Origin: Methylomicrobium sp.
Lineage (GTDB): Bacteria; Pseudomonadota; Gammaproteobacteria; Methylococcales; Methylomonadaceae
DNA: 7,367 nt
Direction: 5' to 3'
Assembly (NCBI GenBank): GCA_007135635.1
Contig: SLIO01000237.1
Location: 1-7,367, forward strand
The notes beneath the pieces were generated by a model. It did no database searches. It saw nothing but the letters and a program-made list of their open reading frames with translations, and was not told the DNA's origin. The first letter of the stretch is position 1, and each line of letters starts with the position of its first letter. Positions 1-5,107 of this stretch are shown here, in pieces. Made by a program: the position numbers and the translations under genes.

Positions 1-666
1 ATCTTTTTCCTTGATGACGCTGGCCTGAAAGTTACGTGTATTATCGAAAAATTCGGACAAATAGCGTTGGAAATAGGTTTTATTGACGACGATTTCACCA
101 GCGCCTAGTCCGCGTGAGCCCTGATCCGCGACTTGTAAGCCGCGCTCGAAGACTCGTGTGATATCGGTGCCTTTTCTGCCGTCACCCCGTGTATAAAGCC
201 GTTCGCCGTCGTCATAGGCCGCATAGCCGTCCAGTTTCGGTGTGATCTTGAAAACGACCGAGTCGAAGTCGAGGTTCAATTCTTCGGCCGATTTCTTGAT
301 GCGCTTGACCCAATTCTCGATTTCGCCTTGACTGTAGGCTTTGTCGGTCGATAGCATTCTAACCGGTAATTCAACCGTTTTACCGGCGAAGACCGATTCC
401 GGTTCGACGCGCGTTACGAATGGGTGATTCGGATGACGGCGCTTCAGTTCGGCTATAAAGGTAAAGTCGTACTCGGCATCGCTGACGATTGCATCGCCGG
501 CGCGATACAAGGCATTGGCTATCTCGATGAATTCGACGAGCTCTTCGTCGTTGAGCTTTGCTTCGTCGATGGCACGCGAGGCGATTTCCAAAAGTTTTTC
601 TTCGCTCAAGTATTTTAGATCAAGGTTTGAGTGTTCGAGAATTTCTTTCTGATTATCGGTTAGCAT
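1..666 (-). CDS. NAD-dependent DNA ligase-like protein (LigA family, divergent), N-terminal part; runs off the left edge
   Basis: The minus strand is open from ATG at 666 to base 1 with no stop, giving 222 codons. LigA enzymes seal nicks, using NAD+ to adenylate a lysine. Residues about 47-95 resemble the NMN-binding Ia domain (SDAEYD at 62-67). LPVRMLSTDKAY at 100-111 matches the LigA segment usually read as VPMLSLDNAF. KLDG at 144-147 is the nucleotidyltransferase motif with candidate adenylated Lys144, TRGDG at 159-163 is conserved, and GAGEIVV at 188-194 corresponds to the usual VRGEV. NTRN at 209-212 corresponds to the NPRN segment. Differences from classical LigA: Thr142 stands where a Glu normally precedes KLDG by two residues, Ala189 replaces the Arg of RGE, and the AAAGSLR stretch is changed. 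The ATG is the only sensible start, since an in-frame TAG lies at 691-693; the Shine-Dalgarno is weak. The OB, zinc, HhH and BRCT domains, if any, are outside the window. It is more likely a second, specialised or mobile-element ligase than the housekeeping copy. Confidence 0.82.
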   Translation of the reverse strand, partial: MLTDNQKEILEHSNLDLKYLSEEKLLEIASRAIDEAKLNDEELVEFIEIANALYRAGDAIVSDAEYDFTFIAELKRRHPNHPFVTRVEPESVFAGKTVELPVRMLSTDKAYSQGEIENWVKRIKKSAEELNLDFDSVVFKITPKLDGYAAYDDGERLYTRGDGRKGTDITRVFERGLQVADQGSRGLGAGEIVVNKTYFQRYLSEFFDNTRNFQASVIKEKD

Positions 667-715
667 CAGCGGAATTGATTTAATAATGTTCTATGGCGGT
701 CAGGATCTGGCAGAA

Positions 716-721
716 ATTATA
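716..721 (-). promoter_or_regulatory. Candidate -10 box for the ligase-like gene
   Basis: The minus strand reads TATAAT, a perfect sigma-70 -10 hexamer, about 50 bases upstream of the ligase ATG. No good -35 hexamer is seen at 16-18 bp spacing (the region reads AGGCGC), and there is no TG extension. It may need an activator or may be a chance match. Confidence 0.4.
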
Positions 722-771
722 ACTGATGTCGCAATATGGCGCCTGGATAGCTGATTCTCATGATAAATAAG

Positions 772-786
772 GCTTTAGACTAAAGC
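772..786. repeat. Perfect 15-bp palindrome, 7-1-7
   Basis: GCTTTAG, a single A, then CTAAAGC form an exact inverted repeat. It lies about 50 bp upstream of the ligase -10 candidate. As RNA it would make only a 6-bp stem with a 3-base loop and is not followed by a T run, so a protein-binding operator is more plausible than a terminator. Which gene it would control is unknown. Confidence 0.45.
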
Positions 787-851
787 AATCTGTCGATTAA
801 AACTCAAAAACCCGAATAACAATATCCATAATCCTACAAAAAGCATACACC

Positions 852-920
852 ATGAAGATCATGAAGAAATTGTGCTGCCTTGATTTAATGACGTCCTTAT
901 TGGCGTCTCAATGCGCGTAA
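852..920 (+). pseudogene. Vestigial 22-codon frame resembling a lipoprotein signal peptide
   Basis: ATG to TAA encodes MKIMKKLCCLDLMTSLLASQ followed by Cys-Ala. The basic start, the leucine-rich stretch and the terminal LLASQC resemble a lipoprotein signal with a damaged lipobox, where Gly or Ala is expected before the Cys. Stops follow in all three frames before about position 1020, so no mature protein is encoded. There is no clear Shine-Dalgarno. It could be the remnant of a small lipoprotein gene or pure chance; I do not recognise a family. Confidence 0.25.
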
Positions 921-929
921 CGTGTATTT

Positions 930-942
930 CTCGCTGCGCGAG
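930..942. other. Short GC-rich hairpin
   Basis: CTCGC, loop TGC, then GCGAG form a perfect 5-bp stem, extendable by two T-G wobble pairs. It is not followed by a T run on either strand, so it does not look like an intrinsic terminator. It sits in the otherwise gene-free stretch between the ligase and the transposase remnant. Confidence 0.3.
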
Positions 943-1050
943 GGGCTTAGTCTCAAAAAATCGGTCTACAAAACTCATAAGCGACCAGCTAAGGCCGAAA
1001 AAAAACCAATGATATGATGAGTTTGTCGAAAACGTAATCTATTAAAGTGG

Positions 1051-1314
1051 ATGGACAATCTCGACAAAGCCTCGGTTCGAAGTGAAGTCAGTCGCTTAAA
1101 AGCAGACTTCGAGAAACTGTGTGACGAAGGCAAAAGCATCGGTGAAAGCCAGGCAATCATAACAAGCTTATTCATGGTGGTTGAGTTGATACTCGTCATT
1201 TTTCTGGAACGCACCACGAAGAAGGATGCAACCAATTCGAGCAAGCCTTCGTCGCAGACAGAGAAAGATGCATCAATTGGCTTTACCAATTTCTGGAAAG
1301 CTTCAGATACTTGA
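1051..1314 (+). pseudogene. IS66-family transposase, N-terminal remnant
   Basis: The 87-codon frame starts at ATG 1051. Its first 70 or so residues resemble the leading part of IS66-type (TnpC-like) transposases. These have a charged, coiled-coil-like start (here about 1-35), a hydrophobic helix (SLFMVVELILVIFLER, about 39-54), and the marker segment NSSKPSSQTEKD (about 61-72), equivalent to the NSSKPPS motif of this group. After that point similarity stops and the frame ends in unrelated residues (FTNFWKASDT). A full IS66 transposase is about 500 residues and has zinc-binding and DDE domains, neither of which is present. No terminal inverted repeats or target duplication were recognised. The upstream Shine-Dalgarno is poor. 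It is therefore read as a scar of an insertion, convergent with the ABC ATPase gene. The family call is from motif memory and not from a search. Confidence 0.58.
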
Positions 1315-1346
1315 TATTTGAAGTAAATTTCTTATTTTCAAGATTC

Positions 1347-2273
1347 TTAACGAGGGCTCGATTCGGTTAGTTTAACAAAAATTTCTTCGATCGATTTTTT
1401 CATCTCGGTCATTTCTAGCAATCCCCAACCCAAGCGGACGACCGTTTCGGTGATATGTTCGCTAAGATTTTGCGTATTATCGTGATGTATTCGTGTAATG
1501 TTTTCGGGCAGGCCCTCGACCGATAATACGCCGGGTATCGCTTTTAACGTGTTGAAATCGGCCGGCATGCGCGTTTTGATTTGTAGCGTACTGGTTTTCA
1601 TCTGCCGGTTGAGGCCTTCGATCGTTTCGTGAAAAATCAATTTGCCGTGCTGAATGATTTGTACATGTGTACAGGTCTCCTGGACTTCAGGCAGGATATG
1701 GGTGGACAGAATGACGCCGTGGTCTTGACCTAGTTCACGGATCAGGCATCGAATTTCTCGGATTTGAATCGGGTCGAGGCCAACGGTCGGTTCATCGAGA
1801 ATGACGACGTCGGGATTGTGCATAATAGCTTGAGCGATGCCGATGCGTTGTTGAAAACCTTTGGAAAGATTGCCGATGAGCCGTCTAGATACATCCCGTA
1901 GGCCGCAGCGTTCCTTGGCTTTTTCGATGGCTTTGTTGCTATGCCCGCGCGTTAATCGATGTAGTCGCGCGCAATAATGCAAAAACTCATCGACGGTCAA
2001 TTCACGGTATAGCGGAGGTGTGTCCGGTAAGTAGCCAAGTTTCAGTTTGGCCAATTTCGGCTTATCGAGCATGTCGTAGCCGTTGATAGTAATGAGTCCG
2101 GCGCTGGGAGCAATATTGCCGCAGAGCATCTGCATCGTTGTGGTTTTACCTGCGCCGTTTGGGCCTAAAAAGCCCAGTACTTCACCCCTCGACAGCGTAA
2201 AACTAACATCGTCGACCGCACAAAGTTTGCCATAGAAACGGTATAAATGTTCGGCTATTATCAGGTGACTCAT
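1347..2273 (-). CDS. ABC transporter ATP-binding protein (ABC-2 / GldA-like group)
   Basis: This is a cytosolic ATPase subunit of 308 residues expected to drive an ABC-2-type membrane partner. Visible motifs are Walker A GPNGAGKT (37-44), a Q-loop region YLPDTPPLY (81-89), signature LSKGFQQR (136-143), Walker B VVILDEP (156-162), D-loop GLDP (165-168) and the switch His192 in STH. The roughly 100-residue C-terminal extension is usual for this group. In relatives the Q-loop position is often Gln or His (PEQPPLY, PEHPPLY); here it is Thr85. The start is set at ATG 2273, 11 bp after the hflD stop. The frame stays open back to 2375, but that would add 34 residues lying inside hflD, and family members begin just before the beta strand LIIAEHLYRFYG. 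It is the last gene of the minus-strand unit, and no permease gene follows. The transported substrate is unknown. Confidence 0.9.
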   Translation of the reverse strand: MSHLIIAEHLYRFYGKLCAVDDVSFTLSRGEVLGFLGPNGAGKTTTMQMLCGNIAPSAGLITINGYDMLDKPKLAKLKLGYLPDTPPLYRELTVDEFLHYCARLHRLTRGHSNKAIEKAKERCGLRDVSRRLIGNLSKGFQQRIGIAQAIMHNPDVVILDEPTVGLDPIQIREIRCLIRELGQDHGVILSTHILPEVQETCTHVQIIQHGKLIFHETIEGLNRQMKTSTLQIKTRMPADFNTLKAIPGVLSVEGLPENITRIHHDNTQNLSEHITETVVRLGWGLLEMTEMKKSIEEIFVKLTESSPR

Positions 2274-2284
2274 AACGCAATTCG

Positions 2285-2914
2285 CTAGATTCGTTTGAGT
2301 AGCGCTTCGACTTCCGCTTGCAGTTTTTTCCGGAAGAACAGAAATTTCCAGCGCGATCCGCCGCATTGTTTCCATAATATCGCCGAGCGTATGCCTGCGA
2401 GCAGTAGTGCTCTGATTTTATTGACGATATCGGGTCTCGATAAGTAATGTTGTTCGCCGTTGACCATGATCCTCGGTTGTAGCGTACTGATCGTGTTGTG
2501 ATAAATGTCGCCGAGGTTGGCTAATACGTTTTCGTGCAAAAGTCCGAAAGTTTCGCTTTGGTGTTGGGCTTTTTCGATGCCTTTACCGATGACTTCCATT
2601 AAATCGGGACGGTTTGATACCTGTTTTTCTAAAAATACTAGCGATGCCGCATATCGTGCTTGTTCGGGATCGGCTATATCGAAACCGGTCATTTGCCGGT
2701 TGAGTTGTTCCAATCCGAATTTGATACCGGCTAGGCCGCCATAAATGTTTTCAACCGTATCCGAGTCGATTTTAAGAATGCTGGCGATACTGGCTTCGGT
2801 TGCATCGGGATCCGATTTGCCGGTTGTTGCCAATTGCCTGACCAGCGCGGCCGCTTGGGCGATACCTGCGAGTGCGATTGCTTGGTTGGTGATGGTGTTG
2901 AGGTTTTTTGTCAT
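2285..2914 (-). CDS. hflD: High frequency lysogenization protein HflD homologue
   Basis: The protein has 209 residues, close to the E. coli HflD length of about 213. Residues 14-29 (ALAGIAQAAALVRQLA) match the E. coli start, which reads ALAGICQSARLVQQLA. The segment around 140-150 (ISTLQPRIMVNG) matches ISPLGPRIQVTG. The strongest match is LLAGIRSAILWKQCGG at 171-186, against LLAGIRAAVLWHQVGG. HflD is a helical protein peripheral to the cytoplasmic face of the inner membrane; in E. coli it counteracts the lambda CII activator and so affects the lysis-lysogeny choice. Its native job is not settled. In E. coli it sits between mnmA and purB; here it follows a rhodanese gene instead. The ATG overlaps the rhodanese TGA by 4 bases (ATGA), which suggests translational coupling and fixes the start. 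Confidence 0.93.
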   Translation of the reverse strand: MTKNLNTITNQAIALAGIAQAAALVRQLATTGKSDPDATEASIASILKIDSDTVENIYGGLAGIKFGLEQLNRQMTGFDIADPEQARYAASLVFLEKQVSNRPDLMEVIGKGIEKAQHQSETFGLLHENVLANLGDIYHNTISTLQPRIMVNGEQHYLSRPDIVNKIRALLLAGIRSAILWKQCGGSRWKFLFFRKKLQAEVEALLKRI

Positions 2915-3351
2915 TGTTTACAAGCCAATAGACCGGGGCAATGTTGAGTGGTGGCATAGCCGGCTTGAATCCAAGGCTGAATACCGTTTTGTAGATGGTT
3001 AATATTGTCTAAACCGAATGTTTGCGCTAGAAGATTACCGGCTTTTTCACTTCGATTGCCGGATCGGCATACCAGCACGACGGGTTGATTCGGTGAAGTG
3101 CGTAATTTTTCCATTTCGCTTAGCCATTGTTCTGCATCGTAGCTGCCTCGACTATCGAAAAATTGAAGCCTTACACTGTGAGGTATCGTTCCGGTCTCGG
3201 CCCATTCTTTTTCGGTACGGATATCGATGATCAAAGCATTTTGCTTGTTTTTCATTTCGAGCATTTGCGGTATATCGATAGCCCCAAGCTCACTCGCCGA
3301 TAGTAACTGCGTATGGATCATCAATGAAAATAAAAATAAGAGTTTGTTCAT
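2911..3351 (-). CDS. Exported rhodanese-domain protein (periplasmic sulfurtransferase-like)
   Basis: This is a 146-residue single-domain rhodanese. The first 20 or so residues (MNKLLFLFSLMIHTQLLSAS) form a probable Sec signal peptide with a cleavage site near 19-21, so the mature protein should be periplasmic. The rhodanese fold is shown by LIIDIRTEKEW (40-50) and the active-site loop CRSGNRS (95-101), with Cys95 as the persulfide-forming catalytic residue. The C-terminus carries two more cysteines, Cys138 and Cys144 (CPGLLAC), which could form a disulfide or bind metal. Rhodaneses move sulfane sulfur, but the donor and acceptor here cannot be told. The gene starts 8 bp after the EAL-HDOD stop and its TGA overlaps the hflD ATG. 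The Shine-Dalgarno is weak, consistent with coupling to the upstream gene. Confidence 0.88.
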   Translation of the reverse strand: MNKLLFLFSLMIHTQLLSASELGAIDIPQMLEMKNKQNALIIDIRTEKEWAETGTIPHSVRLQFFDSRGSYDAEQWLSEMEKLRTSPNQPVVLVCRSGNRSEKAGNLLAQTFGLDNINHLQNGIQPWIQAGYATTQHCPGLLACKQ

Positions 3352-3359
3352 GGAATCGG

Positions 3360-4559
3360 TTATTCGATGTTGTTCATGATTTGATTCGCCCAGTCGATGC
3401 TTTCCAGATACGCAGTGTTAATCATCGCCGGAGTTAAAGCTTTGAAGTGTATCGATTGCGGCAACCATTGCTCGAAACCGAGCACGAATTGAAGGGTTTC
3501 TCCGCCTAATCCTTTCTTTTCCAAAATAGCAATCGCAACATCGGCCGTCAATGGTAATTGACCAAGCGCTTCATCGATCGGCAAATCTAGAATACTGTCG
3601 AGACTCGATAGTATACCGATTAAAAAGTAATGCTCGGGTTCCTCGCTAAGGTGCCGGGCTAATAGTTCGCACATTTTAGCTCGAATTAAGGCTGTTTGAA
3701 GTATGGCTCTCGGTTTATTCGATAATGAGGCGAAGGTCAAAATATTACACCATCGTTTGATTTCATTCAGGCCAAGATAAGAAACGGCATGCCGGATCGT
3801 TTCGATCCGTCTTGGAATTGCAAAAAAGGCCGAGTTAATGTAATGCAATAATTTAAAGCTTAATGTGACATCTTGCGAAATGATTTGTGTCAGTTCGGGA
3901 AATTCTACGTTGGGATTATTGATCGCAGCCAACAATCTGATTGCCGCGGTTTGGTTAATGCCCATACGCCGGCCTTCGACGATGTTCGGTTTGCTGAGAA
4001 AAAAACCTTGAAAATAGTCGCAGCCAAGTTCAAGTAGTTGTTCGTATTGTTGGTGGGTTTCGACTTTTTCGGCCAATAACTTAACGGGGAGATGTTTGAG
4101 TTGTTGGATTATCTCTAGTGTTTCTTGTTCGGACATTTGCAATACATCGAGTTTGATGATGTCGGCGTACTCTAGCAATGGCCGCCATTCGTCATTCAAC
4201 ACAAAATCGTCCAGTGCTATGGTATAGCCGAGTTGCTTTAGCTCTTTAATGTTGTTGATGATTCTTAGGTCGACGTTGATATCTTCTAGTAGCTCGATAA
4301 CAATGCGTTCTTTGGGAAGGCTTAACGGAGTTTTTTCAAGGATATTTTGCCCGGTAAAGTTAATGAAGGCTTTGTGGCTTTCGACTAATTGATTAATGCC
4401 AAGTTCGAGTATCGTATCGGTAACGATTTGATTGGTCGCTTGCGTGGCTTGGCTTTCTTGCGCCAAGTCGAATTCATGGCCTCGAAAAAGGATTTCATAG
4501 GCATAAATTTCAAGTTTTCTATTAAAAATTTGTTGACGACCTATCAAAAAGTTTGTCAT
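3360..4559 (-). CDS. EAL-HDOD signalling protein, probable c-di-GMP phosphodiesterase (YuxH/CdgJ type)
   Basis: The protein has 399 residues, soluble, with no signal or membrane segments. Residues about 3-195 form an EAL domain that begins GRQQIFNRKLEIYAYEILFRG, as in YuxH/CdgJ-type proteins; the EAL signature is EIL at 22-24. The usual catalytic and metal positions appear present: Glu22, Asn67 (FINFT), Glu89, Asp117-Asp118 (LDDF), Lys136 (IKLD), Glu164 and Glu167 (AEKVET) and Gln184 (FQGFFLSKP). Hydrolysis of c-di-GMP to pGpG is therefore plausible. Residues about 200-399 are an HDOD domain, a catalytically empty relative of HD phosphohydrolases, recognised from SQDVTLSFKLLHYINSAFF (228-246) and AVSYLGLNEIKRW (258-270). 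Such proteins link c-di-GMP to motility and related behaviours. It is the first gene of the unit. AAAGGG lies about 9 bases before the ATG as Shine-Dalgarno, and a -10 candidate lies at 4601-4606. Confidence 0.9.
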   Translation of the reverse strand: MTNFLIGRQQIFNRKLEIYAYEILFRGHEFDLAQESQATQATNQIVTDTILELGINQLVESHKAFINFTGQNILEKTPLSLPKERIVIELLEDINVDLRIINNIKELKQLGYTIALDDFVLNDEWRPLLEYADIIKLDVLQMSEQETLEIIQQLKHLPVKLLAEKVETHQQYEQLLELGCDYFQGFFLSKPNIVEGRRMGINQTAAIRLLAAINNPNVEFPELTQIISQDVTLSFKLLHYINSAFFAIPRRIETIRHAVSYLGLNEIKRWCNILTFASLSNKPRAILQTALIRAKMCELLARHLSEEPEHYFLIGILSSLDSILDLPIDEALGQLPLTADVAIAILEKKGLGGETLQFVLGFEQWLPQSIHFKALTPAMINTAYLESIDWANQIMNNIE

Positions 4560-4600
4560 TTAGATATGCCCTTTGCCGAATAATCCGGTGCCGAAATTTG

Positions 4601-4606
4601 AGTATA
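4601..4606 (-). promoter_or_regulatory. Candidate -10 box for the EAL-HDOD operon
   Basis: The minus strand reads TATACT about 41 bases upstream of the EAL-HDOD ATG, which would give a leader of roughly 35 bases. Hexamers 16-18 bp further upstream (ACAATG, TACAAT, ATACAA) are poor matches to TTGACA. The assignment rests on position and the -10 alone. Confidence 0.4.
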
Positions 4607-4615
4607 AAACAAGGT

Positions 4616-4678
4616 ATGAAAGCATTGTATTTGGTTGTATTGCTTTTGAGCGTTAGACTATTCCGTATTATTGTTTAA
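4616..4678 (+). CDS. Possible 20-residue hydrophobic peptide upstream of copZ
   Basis: ATG to TAA encodes MKALYLVVLLLSVRLFRIIV, one hydrophobic stretch broken by two arginines. It could be a tiny membrane peptide or a leader peptide, since a hairpin (4701-4727) and copZ follow on the same strand. AAGG precedes the ATG by only one base, too close to act as a normal ribosome-binding site. Chance is a serious alternative in such AT-rich intergenic sequence. Confidence 0.18.
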   Translation: MKALYLVVLLLSVRLFRIIV

Positions 4679-4700
4679 GTTTATATCATTTTTAACAAAC

Positions 4701-4727
4701 AAGCGTCGAGCGATGCATACGGCGCTT
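4701..4727. other. Imperfect hairpin in the copZ upstream region
   Basis: AAGCGTC (4701-4707) can pair with GGCGCTT (4721-4727), using one G-U pair, around a 13-base loop. TTTATTT follows on the plus strand. It resembles a weak terminator or attenuator between the possible leader peptide and copZ, but the stem is short and the T run is interrupted. The region is also the upstream region of the divergent EAL-HDOD operon. Confidence 0.25.
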
Positions 4728-4753
4728 TATTTATCATAATGATTAAAATCAGT

Positions 4754-4757
4754 GGAG
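4754..4757 (+). promoter_or_regulatory. Shine-Dalgarno of copZ; decides the start
   Basis: GGAG lies 5 bases before ATG 4763. The in-frame ATG at 4739 has no such site and would add eight residues not expected in CopZ proteins, so 4763 is preferred. Confidence 0.75.
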
Positions 4758-4762
4758 AAGAA

Positions 4763-4972
4763 ATGAGCGAAACGATTGTGTTGGCGGTAACAGGTATGAA
4801 ATGCGGCGGTTGCGAAACCAATATCAGCGATAAATTAAGAGCTCTGGATGGTGTACTTTCGGTTTCCGCGAGCCATAAAGACAATAAAGTGGAGGTTGGC
4901 TACGATCCGGCTAAGATTGATGTCGAAGAAATAGAAGATGCCGTTATCGACGCCGGCTTTTCTGTGGAATGA
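4763..4972 (+). CDS. copZ: CopZ-like copper chaperone (heavy-metal-associated domain)
   Basis: This is a 69-residue protein that is a single HMA domain and nothing else, the usual size of CopZ/Atx1 chaperones. The metal site is the loop GMKCGGC (11-17), with Cys14 and Cys17 as Cu(I) ligands. The beta-alpha-beta-beta-alpha-beta pattern can be followed, ending in IEDAVIDAGFSVE, the typical last helix and strand. No signal peptide is present, so it acts in the cytosol, where it should pick up Cu(I) and hand it to the CopA ATPase encoded 135 bp downstream on the same strand. Many CopZ proteins have MxCxHC; Gly16 in place of His is a known variant among proteobacteria. A different soft metal cannot be excluded from the sequence, but the adjacent Cu-type ATPase makes copper the best call. 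I saw no clear CueR-type dyad upstream. Confidence 0.88.
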   Translation: MSETIVLAVTGMKCGGCETNISDKLRALDGVLSVSASHKDNKVEVGYDPAKIDVEEIEDAVIDAGFSVE

Positions 4973-5087
4973 AAAAGGTTAAAGGTGAAAGATAAAAGAT
5001 GAAAGATGAAAGATGAAAATATATGTACCGGATTTGGCCTTCGTTTATTTACCATTGCCCCTTGAACCTTGAGCCTTGAACCTTTTC
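4972..5087. repeat. Heptanucleotide-repeat element with inverted arms between copZ and copA
   Basis: Two runs with 7-base periodicity lie on opposite strands. The left run, from 4972 on the plus strand, reads in heptads AAAAAGG, TTAAAGG, TGAAAGA, TAAAAGA, TGAAAGA, TGAAAGA, TGAAAAT. The right run (5060-5087), read on the minus strand, is GAAAAGG, TTCAAGG, CTCAAGG, TTCAAGG. The first two heptads of each arm match at 12 of 14 positions, so the ends form an imperfect inverted repeat about 116 bp across with an unrelated AT-rich centre. It resembles the short tandem heptamer repeats known between genes in some bacteria (for example STRR in cyanobacteria), possibly a small non-autonomous element. 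It fills nearly all of the copZ-copA gap. Confidence 0.7.
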
Positions 5088-5097
5088 ACTTCTATTC

Positions 5098-5101
5098 GGA
5101 G
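5098..5101 (+). promoter_or_regulatory. Shine-Dalgarno of copA; decides the start
   Basis: GGAG lies 6 bases before ATG 5108. The frame is open upstream to a TTG at 5069, but that start would lie in the heptamer repeat and put 13 extra residues before the MSTQNESE start, so 5108 is preferred. Confidence 0.8.
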
Positions 5102-5107
5102 ATTATC

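Noticed and set aside
424..618. 64-codon plus-strand frame
   Set aside because: It is antisense to the ligase-like gene, which has clear LigA motifs.
975..1289. 104-codon minus-strand frame
   Set aside because: It is antisense to the IS66-like remnant, whose plus-strand product carries the recognisable motif.
1310..1342. Possible terminator between the transposase remnant and the ABC gene (CTTGA ... TCAAG)
   Set aside because: Only five outer bases pair around a long AT-rich loop and there is no GC-rich stem with a T run.
2274..2375. Upstream extension of the ABC ATPase frame by 34 codons
   Set aside because: It lies inside hflD and precedes the normal family start; ATG 2273 directly follows the hflD stop and gives a normal-length protein.
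2505..3230. Several plus-strand frames opposite hflD and the rhodanese gene
   Set aside because: They are low-information shadows with no recognisable motif and lie opposite well-supported genes.
4977..5087. Heptamer arrays as a CRISPR
   Set aside because: Units are 7 bases in direct tandem with no spacers, so this is a simple repeat.
5069..5107. TTG start for copA adding 13 residues
   Set aside because: It falls within the heptamer repeat, while ATG 5108 has a good Shine-Dalgarno and gives a typical N-terminus.
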